This document shows, piece by piece, positions 7,308-15,482 of a DNA stretch of 64,000 bases. Numbering within the stretch: position 1 is the stretch's first letter; each line of letters begins with the position of its first letter. The notes under the pieces are model-generated. The model made no database searches, was not told the origin of the DNA, and was given only the letters and a program-made list of their open reading frames with translations. Position numbers and translations under genes: made by a program. The stretch comes from Allobosea sp. Root483D1 (GTDB lineage: Bacteria; Pseudomonadota; Alphaproteobacteria; Rhizobiales; Beijerinckiaceae), in contig NZ_LMJW01000023.1 of assembly GCF_001429505.1 (NCBI RefSeq), forward strand, positions 273,931-337,930, given 5' to 3'.

Positions 7308-8474
7308 ATGACCTCGACATCCCTGCTCTCGGCCGAGACAGAAACGCGGCGCGCCCTGCAGCTCGACGCGCTCGCCGGCATTTTGCCGCTGGAGCGTCGC
7401 GACAAGCTGGCCACCATTCTGACCGATGATGATGTCGCGACGCTTCGGCACCTGGCCAAGGAGGGCATGGGCGAGAACTCGCTCCGCGCGCTGGCCTCGG
7501 ATCTGGCCTATCTCGAAGCCTGGTCATTCGCTTCGACAGGCTCTGCCCTGCCCTGGCCGGCGCCCGAAGCGCTGGTGTTGAAATTCGTCGCCCATCATCT
7601 CTGGGATCCGACACAACGCGAAAGCGATCCCGCGCATGGCATGCCAGCCGAGGTCGACGCCGCCCTGCGCGCCGGCGACCATTTGCGCAGCGAGGGCCCC
7701 CACGCGCCCTCGACGGTCAAACGCCGCCTGGCGCATTGGGCGACCCTGCATCGTTGGAAGGGACTTGAAAGCCCGCTCGGCACGCCGGCGATCCGCACCA
7801 GCATGCGCCTTGCGGTCAGGGCCAGCGCAAAACCGCGCCGGCGCAAAAGCAAACGCGCGGTGACGCGCGACATTTTGGACCGCCTGATCGCGACCTGTCA
7901 GACCGACCGCCTCGCCGACACGCGCGATCTTGCCATCCTGCTCGTCGCCTTCGCCTCCGGTGGGCGCCGGCGCAGCGAGGTCGCGCGGTTACGCCTCGAG
8001 CAGCTCACCCTTGAGGCCGATGTCCCGCTCGATCCTGATGACCCAAACTCACCGCGCCTGCCCTGCATGGCGATCGCGCTGGGCCGCACCAAAACCGCTC
8101 AGGCCGACGATGATGCCCGGGTTCTGCTGATCGGGCCGCCCGTGGCGGCGCTGCGCGAATGGATCGAGCGCGCCGCCATCAAGACGGGGGCCGTGTTCCG
8201 GGCGATCGACCGCTGGGAGGCGATCGACGACCGCGCGCTGACGCCGCAGGCGATCAACCTGATCCTGAAGCGACGCTGCGCCATGGCCGGGCTCGAGCCG
8301 ATCGAGTTTTCCGCGCATGGCCTGCGCTCTGGCTATCTCACTGAAGCGGCGCGCACCGGCGTCACCCTGCCCGCCGCCATGCGCCAATCCCAGCATCGCT
8401 CGGTCCAGCAGGCCGCGCGCTACTATAATGACGCCGACCAGGCGCTGGGCAAGGCCGCAAGGCTAGCGATCTGA
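7308..8474 (+). CDS. Tyrosine-type site-specific recombinase
   Basis: A 388-residue protein with an N-terminal core-binding domain (ATLRHLAKEGMGENSLRALA, then APSTVKRRLAHWATLHRW) and a C-terminal catalytic domain. Visible catalytic residues are Arg in SGGRRRSEVARLRL (~residue 221), the H-x-x-R box in SAHGLRSGYLTEAA (~336), and the nucleophile in ARYYND (~371). Such enzymes cut and rejoin DNA at short inverted-repeat sites, and on plasmids they resolve multimers or drive cointegration. The dyad at 7164-7196 is the obvious candidate target. I infer a dimer-resolution role, although integration of the plasmid or a neighbour is also possible. Confidence 0.85.
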   Translation: MTSTSLLSAETETRRALQLDALAGILPLERRDKLATILTDDDVATLRHLAKEGMGENSLRALASDLAYLEAWSFASTGSALPWPAPEALVLKFVAHHLWDPTQRESDPAHGMPAEVDAALRAGDHLRSEGPHAPSTVKRRLAHWATLHRWKGLESPLGTPAIRTSMRLAVRASAKPRRRKSKRAVTRDILDRLIATCQTDRLADTRDLAILLVAFASGGRRRSEVARLRLEQLTLEADVPLDPDDPNSPRLPCMAIALGRTKTAQADDDARVLLIGPPVAALREWIERAAIKTGAVFRAIDRWEAIDDRALTPQAINLILKRRCAMAGLEPIEFSAHGLRSGYLTEAARTGVTLPAAMRQSQHRSVQQAARYYNDADQALGKAARLAI

Positions 8475-9470
8475 GCCTCCTTTCGGGCCGTCAGCATGTT
8501 CCGGGCAATCCGCGGAGACGCTGCCGTGCCGAGGAGCGACAGCGCCCCAACGCACAGCTCGGCCAGGCGATCGCCTCGCCGAGGCGGCCGCTGGCGCCGA
8601 TGACCTCTCGGAGGATGAGCTGGCGCTCTTGTCGGAGGTCTAGTTCAAGCTCGGCATGTTGGGCATCGTCATCATCGACCGGGATTGGATCGCCGATCAA
8701 GTCGAGTCGCGCCGGACTGCGACTGGATCAGCGGTCGTCGAACCAACACTAACCTCTACCGGCAGTGCCGCGGATCGAACCCGTGCGCCAGCGTGCGACC
8801 AGCGCACACAGGCCCTCGGGCGATTGCTGTTGCCAGGAGCATTCATCCGACCGCGGGCAGTCAAAAGTGCGACGACGCATCGGATCGCTCGGCGTGGCCA
8901 CGCACCACCCTCCCTACGCTCGCCATCGCGATCTTGCCGGTCGCCACGCGTCCAGCTTGACAGATCGCGCCATCGAACCAGCGACACGCTTCCCGTGCGC
9001 ACGGCGCATTCACCGCGCCGTTCCAGCTCGATCCACCGGCCGCGAACAGCAGGTACATCGTCGCCGGGGAAAATCTAGCACTTTTCATGGGGAATCCGAG
9101 CTCGCTACGCTATCCCCGCTTCCTGCAGCGCTGACAGCGACTGCGGGAGACGAACAATCTCTTTCGACCCGCAGCGACAACCCCTGCCCCGACAGCCAAG
9201 TCTCTCCCTCGACCGCGCGCACGGGTCCGATGCCCTTTTCTTGCTCGAGCTCGACGCGGCTATAGGCCACCGCGATCCGCCCCAGATTGACCGCCCTGTC
9301 ACGCATCGACCGTCACCGAGCGGCGCATGGCGTTCCGAAAGCAGTACGGTCAGGATTGCCCGCGACAGTTTTATCATGCCCTCCATCACAGCCCCTCCTA
9401 ACGCCTCCCGCAAGGCCTCGATCACCTGCGGCCAAGCATCCCAAGAGAGCGTGGCCGCGTGGCAGCAGTC
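8475..9470. other. Roughly 1 kb without a recognisable intact gene
   Basis: Between the recombinase and repC I find no gene I can name. On the minus strand two neighbouring frames give short protein-like pieces: IEALREALGGAVMEGMIKLS near 9425-9350 and RDRAVNLGRIAVAYSRVELE near 9306-9240. Together they could be one small frameshifted protein downstream of repC. Another minus-strand piece near 9088 begins MKSARFSPATMYLLFAAGGS. None is certain, and the rest looks like decayed sequence. Confidence 0.4.
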
Positions 9471-10700
9471 TCAGGCCCGCTTCTTTTCGCGTCGCCGGCT
9501 GCCTATCAACGCCATCAGCATCGGCCCAAGCGAAAACTCGGCCGCTTGCGCCTTTCGCGTCAACTCGCGCAAATAGCCGCCGGCGCTGGTGATCGCCTCG
9601 CCGCGTTGCAGGATCGCCGCCACTACGATCGAGGCCTGAACTTCGTCCATTATGCCGATGGCGTCTTCCCAGGCACTCGGGCTGATCCCCAGCATCGGCC
9701 GGACGACAGCGACCGTCGCCAAAAAGTCGCGCCAGTTCGCAATCCCGCCCCTCGAATAGTCGATCAGGTCCGGGCAGGCGTCCAAAACCATCCCCAGCGG
9801 GAACGTCCCTTCCGGCATCCGCTTCGGTTCCGGCACGATCTCCAAACCACCCCCCCTGCTTTCTGGAAAGCTAGGTTCAAGATCAGGAAGGGAGTCTGGA
9901 TTTGAATTCTGTATGTGACGCTCAATATGAGACTCATTGCCGCTCATATTTTGAACTTTGATATGATTTTCCAGTAGGTTGAGGATTTCGTCGGCCAGCA
10001 GCGAGAGTTCCTCGGCAATCGGCTCCAGCGTCAGACGCGTCGCGCTGCGCGGAATCCGCGCCATGATATCGCGATAGAGCTGGTGAATCTCGGCCCACTC
10101 GGCAGGGCCCTGGCCACCGTGCCGCGTCGGGACGCCCTCCTCGAGCCCCGTCGCGATCATCTTGACGATGTCGCGCCGGCAGATCGTGATCCGCTCCCGG
10201 ACCAGGCGTAGCGCCCGGGCTTCGGTCTCGACCTCGTCGGCCAGGGCTTCGAATTCCTCAGACCGCACGACCAGAGGGGCGAGATCGAAGCCGAAAGCGA
10301 GCTCGATCTCGCCTGCCCTGCCCTTACGGGCATAGCGCTTGCCGTTGGGGCTATCGCGCCGGATGATCAGCCCGGTATCGACCAGGGCCGCCAGATGGCG
10401 CCGGAGCGTTGCCATCGGCATCCCGTGCGCCCGCAAGGAGAGCTGCTGGTTCGATGGGAAAACAACGAGGCCTTCACCGGTCAGAACGGTTTCGGGGTGA
10501 AAGGACAACAGCGCGTCCAAGACAGCCAGGGCGCGCTCTGGGACGCCGAGCGCGTTCTTGGCCGTGCAGATCGCGCGGAAGATGTTCCATTTGTGAACCG
10601 CTTTCTCCGGCGGCCGTGTCTTTGCGCTCGCCTGACTTGCCACATGCGCAAGCGTCAGCGATCGCCGCCCGAAGGGCGTCGTCGAGAGTCGTGAGTCCAT
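9471..10700 (-). CDS. repC: RepC replication initiator
   Basis: A 409-residue RepC-type initiator, third gene of the repABC operon. RepC binds and opens the plasmid origin, which in this family lies inside repC itself. Recognisable features are the N-terminal winged-helix region (SNQQLSLRAHGMPMATLRRH, then LVDTGLIIRRDSPNGKRYA) and the C-terminal RepC signature (AGGYLRELTRKAQAAEF, then LGPMLMALIGSRRRE). It starts 163 bp after repB, and the intervening gap encodes an antisense RNA. Coding sequence near 9900-9980 is unusually AT-rich. A second 3' copy of repC lies at 45978-46145. Confidence 0.93.
   Translation of the reverse strand: MDSRLSTTPFGRRSLTLAHVASQASAKTRPPEKAVHKWNIFRAICTAKNALGVPERALAVLDALLSFHPETVLTGEGLVVFPSNQQLSLRAHGMPMATLRRHLAALVDTGLIIRRDSPNGKRYARKGRAGEIELAFGFDLAPLVVRSEEFEALADEVETEARALRLVRERITICRRDIVKMIATGLEEGVPTRHGGQGPAEWAEIHQLYRDIMARIPRSATRLTLEPIAEELSLLADEILNLLENHIKVQNMSGNESHIERHIQNSNPDSLPDLEPSFPESRGGGLEIVPEPKRMPEGTFPLGMVLDACPDLIDYSRGGIANWRDFLATVAVVRPMLGISPSAWEDAIGIMDEVQASIVVAAILQRGEAITSAGGYLRELTRKAQAAEFSLGPMLMALIGSRRREKKRA
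9895..9980. other. Candidate oriV: AT-rich island with inverted repeat inside repC
   Basis: Within repC this stretch is clearly AT-rich and encodes an Asn/His/Ser-rich linker (NHIKVQNMSGNESHIERHIQ). It contains an inverted repeat, AATATGAG at 9924-9931 and CTCATATT at 9943-9950, and CTCA-containing near-repeats about 10-12 bp apart. Established knowledge places oriV of repABC plasmids in an AT-rich segment of repC. Assignment here is by that analogy. Confidence 0.5.
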
Positions 10701-10768
10701 GATCCCTGCCGTTTTTAGGGCAAAGGAAAACGGCTCGCCGAAACGGCGCGGAATCTCGCAAGAGACTC

Positions 10769-10853
10769 TTGACGGTGATTCGTGGAAGTGCGATTCTGCG
10801 TTTGCTTAGGACACAGAGAAGGGCTTCCGGAACATCGTTTCGGGGGCCTTTTT
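10769..10853 (+). ncRNA. incA: Counter-transcribed RNA (incA-type) controlling repC
   Basis: Opposite in strand to repABC and within the repB-repC gap. A promoter TTGACG (10769-10774), 17-bp spacer and GATTCT (10792-10797) predict a start near 10804. An intrinsic terminator follows: stem arms 10822-10833 (GGCTTCCGGAAC) and 10837-10848 (GTTTCGGGGGCC) pair over 12 positions including wobbles, with a 3-nt loop and then TTTTTC. The RNA would be about 50 nt. RepABC plasmids use such antisense RNAs to block repC expression and to set incompatibility and copy number. Confidence 0.75.
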
Positions 10854-10863
10854 CTTTTGCGGG

Positions 10864-11853
10864 CTAATCTCCGTTTGTGGTTGCACCCGCCCGACGCCTG
10901 AAATCATCGTACAGACGATCCAGATTATCGGACAAATATTGGCCGAACGCCTTGGCATCCGGTCCCTTGGCCTTAATCGCCAAAGTGAATTTTCGCCCCT
11001 CGGCCAGCATCTCCGCCGCGACGGCACCGTCGCTTGGAGTCCACCTTTGCTTATCGGGTTCGCTGCGGCTGCGGCTCTGTTTTGCCTTGAGGCGGCGTTC
11101 AACAGCAGCGAAGCGCTCTTCTGTGGGGAGTTCTGCAAAGCCTTCGGCATCGACCACGGCGATTGCCGCCTCGTAATGCGATGGGCGTTCGAGCAGCAGC
11201 TTCAAATCATACCAACGATCGCGGCCGATACCCTTCGCCGGTCCGATTGCCCGCAGCACCTTTTCGGGAAGGCTCGCGACGGAGAGCATCTTCGAAAGGG
11301 TCGACCTGTCCAGGGCAAGAGCGGTCATGACGATGGCGTTGTCATCGTCATAACGCAGCTTCGCCAGTTTGGACGCATACAACGCCTTTTCGATGAAGGA
11401 GAGATTCGCGCGGGCCGAATTCTCCTGGCCCTGGGCAACCACGTGTTCCTGGTCCTTCATCTCCTTGATGACGGCCCGGACCTTGCGGCCGAGGAGCTTG
11501 GCGACTTTCAGGCGGCGATGGCCGAAGACCACCATATAGCGCTGGCTCGAGACCGGGTGAGGGCGCACGAGAATCGGGCTGTCCTGCCCGCGCGCGCGGA
11601 TCGCTTCCAGGATCTCATTGAAGTCCTGCTCGTTCTCTTCGAGTCGATCCTTGACGAAGGAGGGATCGACGGTATCGGGATCGAGTTCGACTATAGGCTC
11701 GCCTTCCATGAGCCTGTCGGCGCGCGCAGTGATCTCGTTGAGCGAATTCAGGAAGGATTTCGACGCACCCTTGATTGCATAGTCAAGCGCGGGCTGCTTC
11801 TCAGAAGGAGCATCCTCGGTCATCAGGTTTGCGAAGGGATTTTTACGAGCCAC
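10864..11853 (-). CDS. repB: RepB, ParB-type partitioning protein
   Basis: A 329-residue RepB. Residues ~50-150 hold the ParB N-terminal domain (VELDPDTVDPSFVKDRLEEN, ILVRPHPVSSQRYMVVFGHR, later ENSARANLSFIEKALYA), followed by the HTH region with ALDRSTLSKMLSVASLPEKV. RepB binds parS sites, loads onto DNA and is moved by the RepA ATPase. The start MARKNPFANLM is the family consensus. It follows repA by 72 bp in one operon. No perfect parS was identified with certainty. Confidence 0.93.
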   Translation of the reverse strand: MARKNPFANLMTEDAPSEKQPALDYAIKGASKSFLNSLNEITARADRLMEGEPIVELDPDTVDPSFVKDRLEENEQDFNEILEAIRARGQDSPILVRPHPVSSQRYMVVFGHRRLKVAKLLGRKVRAVIKEMKDQEHVVAQGQENSARANLSFIEKALYASKLAKLRYDDDNAIVMTALALDRSTLSKMLSVASLPEKVLRAIGPAKGIGRDRWYDLKLLLERPSHYEAAIAVVDAEGFAELPTEERFAAVERRLKAKQSRSRSEPDKQRWTPSDGAVAAEMLAEGRKFTLAIKAKGPDAKAFGQYLSDNLDRLYDDFRRRAGATTNGD

Positions 11854-11925
11854 TCCGCGGCCTCCTCATGGGGCGCATGCCCTTGAAATAGAAGTTGTTT
11901 TTGTCCGTTTTTACGGCGGTCAACA

Positions 11926-13113
11926 TCACAGCCGCCCCCATGCCTGATGGATGAGACCTTGCACTTCGAAATTGACTGCATCCATGCACTCGATCGCGCG
12001 ATCATATGTTTCGCGCGTGAAGTTCGCTCGCTCCACCTCATAGAGCGTCTGCTTAGTCAAACCGGCATCTGAAATCGCGGTCGACTTCACCATCTGCGCC
12101 TTAAGCATTTCCGCTGCGAGCATGCTCTGCATGAGGCCAAGCATCTCGACCTGCGGCACGTCCGTCGGCTCGAAGCGGGTGATGAGATAGCGCAGCCAGT
12201 CCATGCGAACTTCGGCTCCTGCGTCCTTGATGGTCTTGGCTATATTCCCGAGCATCAGCAGGAACTGGCTCATGGACATCAGATCCAGCATCTGCGGATG
12301 AACTGTGATGAGAACCGATGTCGCCGCGATCAGCGCCGTTAGCGTCAGGTAGCCGAGTTGGGGCGGGCAATCGACGACGACGACGTCATAGGAGGAATCG
12401 ACCTCCTTCAGCGCGTTACCGAAACGCGTGAAGAAGCGCTTGCCCTCAGCCGAATTCTGCATCGCCAAAGGCGTGTCGTATTCGTATTCCTGAAGCTCAA
12501 GGTTTGCAGGAATGACGTCCAGTGATGGGAAGTTCGTCGGCAGGATAACGTCCCGAATGGACTTGCGCTGTTCATCGTAACGGATTGCGTCATAAAGCGA
12601 GGGGTTCTTGTCGAGCTCCGGCTGAAATCCATACAACGCCGATAGTGAAGCTTGCGGATCGAGATCGACGGCGAGGACCCTGTGGCCAGTCAATGCGAGG
12701 TGCTGCGCCAGATGTGCCGCCGTCGTGGTCTTGCCCGAGCCTCCCTTGAAGTTGACGACGGCGATGACCTGCAGCTTCTCACCCGGCTTGCGGTGAGGGA
12801 CGTATTTCTTGACCTCTGACCGACCGTTCTTATCGAGATAATGACGCAGCTCGAGCATTTGCTCTGCGGTATAGAAGCGGCGCCCGCCGGCGCCGGTCGA
12901 AGGCTTCGGCCCTTTGCCTTCGAGATGAAGGCGCTTGAGATTGTTGGGACTGACGCCCAGATAGTGGGCTACCTCCGCCATGGGGAAACGCCTCAGCGTC
13001 TTCTGGGCATTGGGCGGAAATTTCTCCAAGCGAAGTTGATTAAGCTTGCGCGAGATCTCCGCGCCCTGTTGGAGAATTTTATCGTCAAACTCGAACGGAG
13101 CGAGGGCGTTCAT
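11926..13113 (-). CDS. repA: RepA, ParA-type partitioning ATPase
   Basis: A 395-residue RepA with an N-terminal winged HTH (AEVAHYLGVSPNNLKRLHLE) and a deviant Walker A, KGGSGKTT at residues 123-130, then VDLDPQASLSALYGF and VVVDCPPQLGYLTL (Walker B region). It drives plasmid segregation with RepB and represses the repABC promoter. The ATG at 13113 (MNALAPFEF) is preferred over an upstream start at 13197, because residues before it are not family-like. First gene of the replication operon. Confidence 0.93.
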   Translation of the reverse strand: MNALAPFEFDDKILQQGAEISRKLNQLRLEKFPPNAQKTLRRFPMAEVAHYLGVSPNNLKRLHLEGKGPKPSTGAGGRRFYTAEQMLELRHYLDKNGRSEVKKYVPHRKPGEKLQVIAVVNFKGGSGKTTTAAHLAQHLALTGHRVLAVDLDPQASLSALYGFQPELDKNPSLYDAIRYDEQRKSIRDVILPTNFPSLDVIPANLELQEYEYDTPLAMQNSAEGKRFFTRFGNALKEVDSSYDVVVVDCPPQLGYLTLTALIAATSVLITVHPQMLDLMSMSQFLLMLGNIAKTIKDAGAEVRMDWLRYLITRFEPTDVPQVEMLGLMQSMLAAEMLKAQMVKSTAISDAGLTKQTLYEVERANFTRETYDRAIECMDAVNFEVQGLIHQAWGRL

Positions 13114-13142
13114 ATTTCGGATGCCTGGGACCAAATAGCGCC

Positions 13143-13165
13143 AATTCGGCAACTTTCGCCGATTT
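13143..13165. promoter_or_regulatory. Dyad upstream of repA (possible RepA/RepB operator)
   Basis: An imperfect inverted repeat about 30 bp upstream of the repA ATG: arms AATTCGGC and GCCGATTT around a 7-bp spacer, with 7 of 8 positions matching. Its position suits autoregulation of repABC. It is short, so the call is tentative. Confidence 0.3.
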
Positions 13166-13221
13166 GTCGCCAGTATGTCCGATTCGCCCGCTCGCACAAC
13201 AAAAATCAGGTTAATGGAATC

Positions 13222-13362
13222 TTAATGCACGAGCCTGTGTAGCACCTCCAACACGAGCTCTATTTCGAGTTCCTTTGCAAAAACAGCATACTCGGAGAAT
13301 GCCGATCCGCCCTTGTGCTCAATAGCCTGTCGTGGAAAGCCATTGATCAAGCCGGCAACCAT
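13222..13362 (-). CDS. Small ORF (46 aa) between luxR and repA
   Basis: A 46-residue frame, MVAGLINGFPRQAIEHKGGS then AFSEYAVFAKELEIELVLEV and LHRLVH. The composition is protein-like, with an amphipathic C-terminal helix. The segment V-x-G-L-x-x-G-F-P followed by a helix loosely recalls the start of TraM-type quorum-sensing antiactivators, and its position next to a LuxR gene fits. The similarity is weak and half the family length is missing. It may be a remnant or an unrelated leader peptide. Confidence 0.3.
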   Translation of the reverse strand: MVAGLINGFPRQAIEHKGGSAFSEYAVFAKELEIELVLEVLHRLVH

Positions 13363-13460
13363 GACGCTGAACGCCTTACATCGTGAGCTTTTCAGGGAAA
13401 CATTTCCGACTCAGATCGCCAACAGCCATCGAAACGCACAGTTGTAGCGGCGATCGAGCT

Positions 13461-14186
13461 TCACGTTATCGTCCCGCCTTGGAGCGCAATAGCCACCGCC
13501 TGCGGCAGGGTCTCGGCGCCGAGCCTTACTCGCGCATTGTCGAGGTGGAACTTCACCGCCCGTGGTGTGACTCCAATGATCATCGCGGTCGCCTCCATCG
13601 ATTTGCCGCGAGCAGCCCAAGTGAGACATTCTCGCTCGCGCTGGGTCAACGGCACAGCCTCATTGCGCGGAGACCGCAGCACCAATTTGGCATCTGCATG
13701 AGCGTGGAATGTCAGCCCGATCAGTTGGACGATGTCGTTCGCTTCCGTGACCATCCTTCCATGCGCTGAACTGACCTCGTCGACTGCGAAGGTGAAGGCG
13801 GCGAACCGATTGAAGCCGCCGGTGATCGCAACCGAAACGCCATGGCGGATGCCGAATTCATCGGCGTCGTCGAAGAGCCGCTTTTGGGCGCGCAGCGGAA
13901 ATCGACGTGCAGCTTCGCGGGTCCATTGCAGGGTCGAGCGGCCGCTTCGGGCAAAGGCGATCACCGGATCGACATCCTCATAGCCCTCGGCGAAATAATG
14001 CTCGCTCCATCGCTTGGGATAAGACGAGATCAAAACCGGATCGAGATCGCCGAGGCCGAGATAGGCGAAGTACCGGAAGCCCATTCTCTCCGCGACTCGC
14101 CGGCCGACGCGCTCGAACTCCGCTTCTCCTGCCGACGAATGCAGGCCGTCGACCAGCTCCTGATAAGCCAATTCCACCGATTTCAT
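13461..14186 (-). CDS. LuxR-family quorum-sensing regulator (TraR-like)
   Basis: A 241-residue LuxR-type regulator. Residues ~1-160 form the autoinducer-binding domain (ERVGRRVAERMGFRYFAYLG, YPKRWSEHYFAEGYEDVDPV, with the W/Y/D residues that line the AHL pocket). The C-terminus is a GerE/LuxR HTH (LTQRERECLTWAARGKSMEA, then RAVKFHLDNARVRLG). The ATG at 14186 is chosen because the longer upstream frame lacks family content. It is divergent from the AHL synthase, with a lux box between them. It probably activates synthase and transfer genes when bound to AHL. Confidence 0.9.
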   Translation of the reverse strand: MKSVELAYQELVDGLHSSAGEAEFERVGRRVAERMGFRYFAYLGLGDLDPVLISSYPKRWSEHYFAEGYEDVDPVIAFARSGRSTLQWTREAARRFPLRAQKRLFDDADEFGIRHGVSVAITGGFNRFAAFTFAVDEVSSAHGRMVTEANDIVQLIGLTFHAHADAKLVLRSPRNEAVPLTQRERECLTWAARGKSMEATAMIIGVTPRAVKFHLDNARVRLGAETLPQAVAIALQGGTIT

Positions 14187-14305
14187 CGGGCTTCCTTGAA
14201 TGAGGTCGCCTTGTTTCGCGCGCCTGATGATCCTCTTGCGTTTGATGCGAACGGCTTTGCCTGAAAGATGCGGCGAGAACACGGCCACAACTTTAGAGGG
14301 AACCC

Positions 14306-14325
14306 ACCTGTCACATCCGACAGGT
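14306..14325. promoter_or_regulatory. lux box upstream of the AHL synthase gene
   Basis: ACCTGTC ACATCC GACAGGT: 7-bp perfect arms and a 6-bp spacer, 20 bp in all. The outer ACCTGT...ACAGGT matches the classical lux-box half-sites exactly. It is centred 69 bp before the synthase ATG, as expected for LuxR-type activation at about -42. It is the only such site I found in the window. Confidence 0.85.
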
Positions 14326-14384
14326 CCGATCGGTCGCCGCCTCTGGTTGATTAGCCTGGAGATCAACGCGATTCGGAGGCAACC

Positions 14385-15017
14385 ATGCAGATCGTCGAAC
14401 TGAGGCGCGCCGGGCATTGCGCAAACGTCTCGCTGCTCACAGGCATGCACCGCTTGCGGCGAAAGGTCTTCAAGGACAGGCTTGACTGGTCGGTTGCTGC
14501 CACAGGCGACCTCGAGACCGATTATTTGGACACGCAAGATGCGACCTATCTCGTGGTCGCCGATCGTGGTTGCGTGTTGGGATGCGTCCGGCTGTTGCCG
14601 ACCACGGGCCCGAACATGCTGGCCGACACGTTCTCGGAGCTTCTGGACGACGCAGCTGCGCCTCGCTCCAACCTCGTCGCGGAAAGCTCGCGCTTCTGTG
14701 TCGATACCGAACTCACCACCACAGCGAAGGGGGGCCTGCGGCGAGCGACGTTCATGCTCTTCGCCGCGATGCTCGAATGGGCCGACGCGAGGGGATTGAC
14801 GTCCATCGCGACAGTAACTGACCTGCGGATGGAGCGCATTCTGCGCCGCGCCGGATGGAGCTTGCAGCGTCTGGGGAAGCCCCGCCGCATCGGATCAACA
14901 GTTGCGGTCGCCGGCTTGCTGCCGGTCGAGAATTGCGCCCTCGAAGCAATCCGCCGCAACGGCGACCTGGCCGTGCCGGTTCTTCCGATCGATGTGCCGC
15001 TGCCAATGGCCGCGTGA
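14385..15017 (+). CDS. Acyl-homoserine-lactone synthase (LuxI/TraI family)
   Basis: A 210-residue autoinducer synthase. The conserved N-terminal signature HRLRRKVFKDRLDW has the invariant Arg, Phe and Trp. YLDTQDATYLVVAD, VLGCVRLLPTTGPNMLAD and VAESSRFCVDTEL carry the catalytic acidic residues and the Glu-Ser-x-Arg box. It makes AHL from S-adenosylmethionine and acyl-ACP. The gene opens the transfer block and is preceded by a lux box, implying positive feedback. The acyl chain cannot be predicted. Confidence 0.92.
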   Translation: MQIVELRRAGHCANVSLLTGMHRLRRKVFKDRLDWSVAATGDLETDYLDTQDATYLVVADRGCVLGCVRLLPTTGPNMLADTFSELLDDAAAPRSNLVAESSRFCVDTELTTTAKGGLRRATFMLFAAMLEWADARGLTSIATVTDLRMERILRRAGWSLQRLGKPRRIGSTVAVAGLLPVENCALEAIRRNGDLAVPVLPIDVPLPMAA

Positions 15018-15035
15018 TAGGCGCGGATCAACCAG

Positions 15036-15482
15036 ATGATCAAAACCATAGTGTTTGCGGCCGGGCTCGCCGGCCTCTCGATCGGCGCCGCACGCGCGGA
15101 CGAGTGGGGCTGCACCGTTCTGCTCTGTCTCGCCAATCCCGGTGGTCCAGCGCAGTACGCGGCCTGCGTGCCGCCAGTGACAAAACTCTGGTCACATCTT
15201 AAGCGGGGAGGGGCCTTTCCCACTTGCTCAGGCGAGGGATCAAGCACGTCGCCGGTGGGCTACGATCCATACGAGCCATGCCATGACGGCTATCTGATGC
15301 GCGAGCTTGGGCGCGATGGCACAGTACGGCCGGCATGTGTCTCGGTGAAGCCGGTTCGCGAGTGCGACAGCACAGACGTGGCCTGCCAGCCGCATGATGT
15401 GCAGGCGATCCGCCATCGCGCCCAACCCAATTTCATCGACGTCACTGGCCCGGACGGCGTCAGCACACGAGTGTGGTTCTGA
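15036..15482 (+). CDS. TrbM-like conjugal transfer protein, secreted
   Basis: A 148-residue periplasmic protein. A signal peptide (IKTIVFAAGLAGLSIGAARA) is followed by DEWGCTVLLCLANPGGPAQY, AACVPPVTKLWSHLKRG and AFPTCSGEG, the TrbM pattern with conserved paired cysteines. TrbM is a conjugative-transfer accessory whose exact role is unclear. It starts 18 bp after the AHL synthase, and its stop overlaps the virB1 start (TGATG), so it is in the same operon. Confidence 0.8.
   Translation: MIKTIVFAAGLAGLSIGAARADEWGCTVLLCLANPGGPAQYAACVPPVTKLWSHLKRGGAFPTCSGEGSSTSPVGYDPYEPCHDGYLMRELGRDGTVRPACVSVKPVRECDSTDVACQPHDVQAIRHRAQPNFIDVTGPDGVSTRVWF

Noticed and set aside
8750-8810. Possible tRNA-like end (CGGATCGAACCCGTGCGCC)
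   Set aside because: It resembles a T-arm antisense string, but no cloverleaf, acceptor stem or anticodon arm can be folded around it.
11904-11925. parS candidate CCGTTTTTACGG in the repA-repB gap and CCGTTTTTAGGG near 10710
   Set aside because: The two related strings flank repB, but arms are only 4 bp and they do not fit the known 16-bp parS palindrome, so I do not annotate them.
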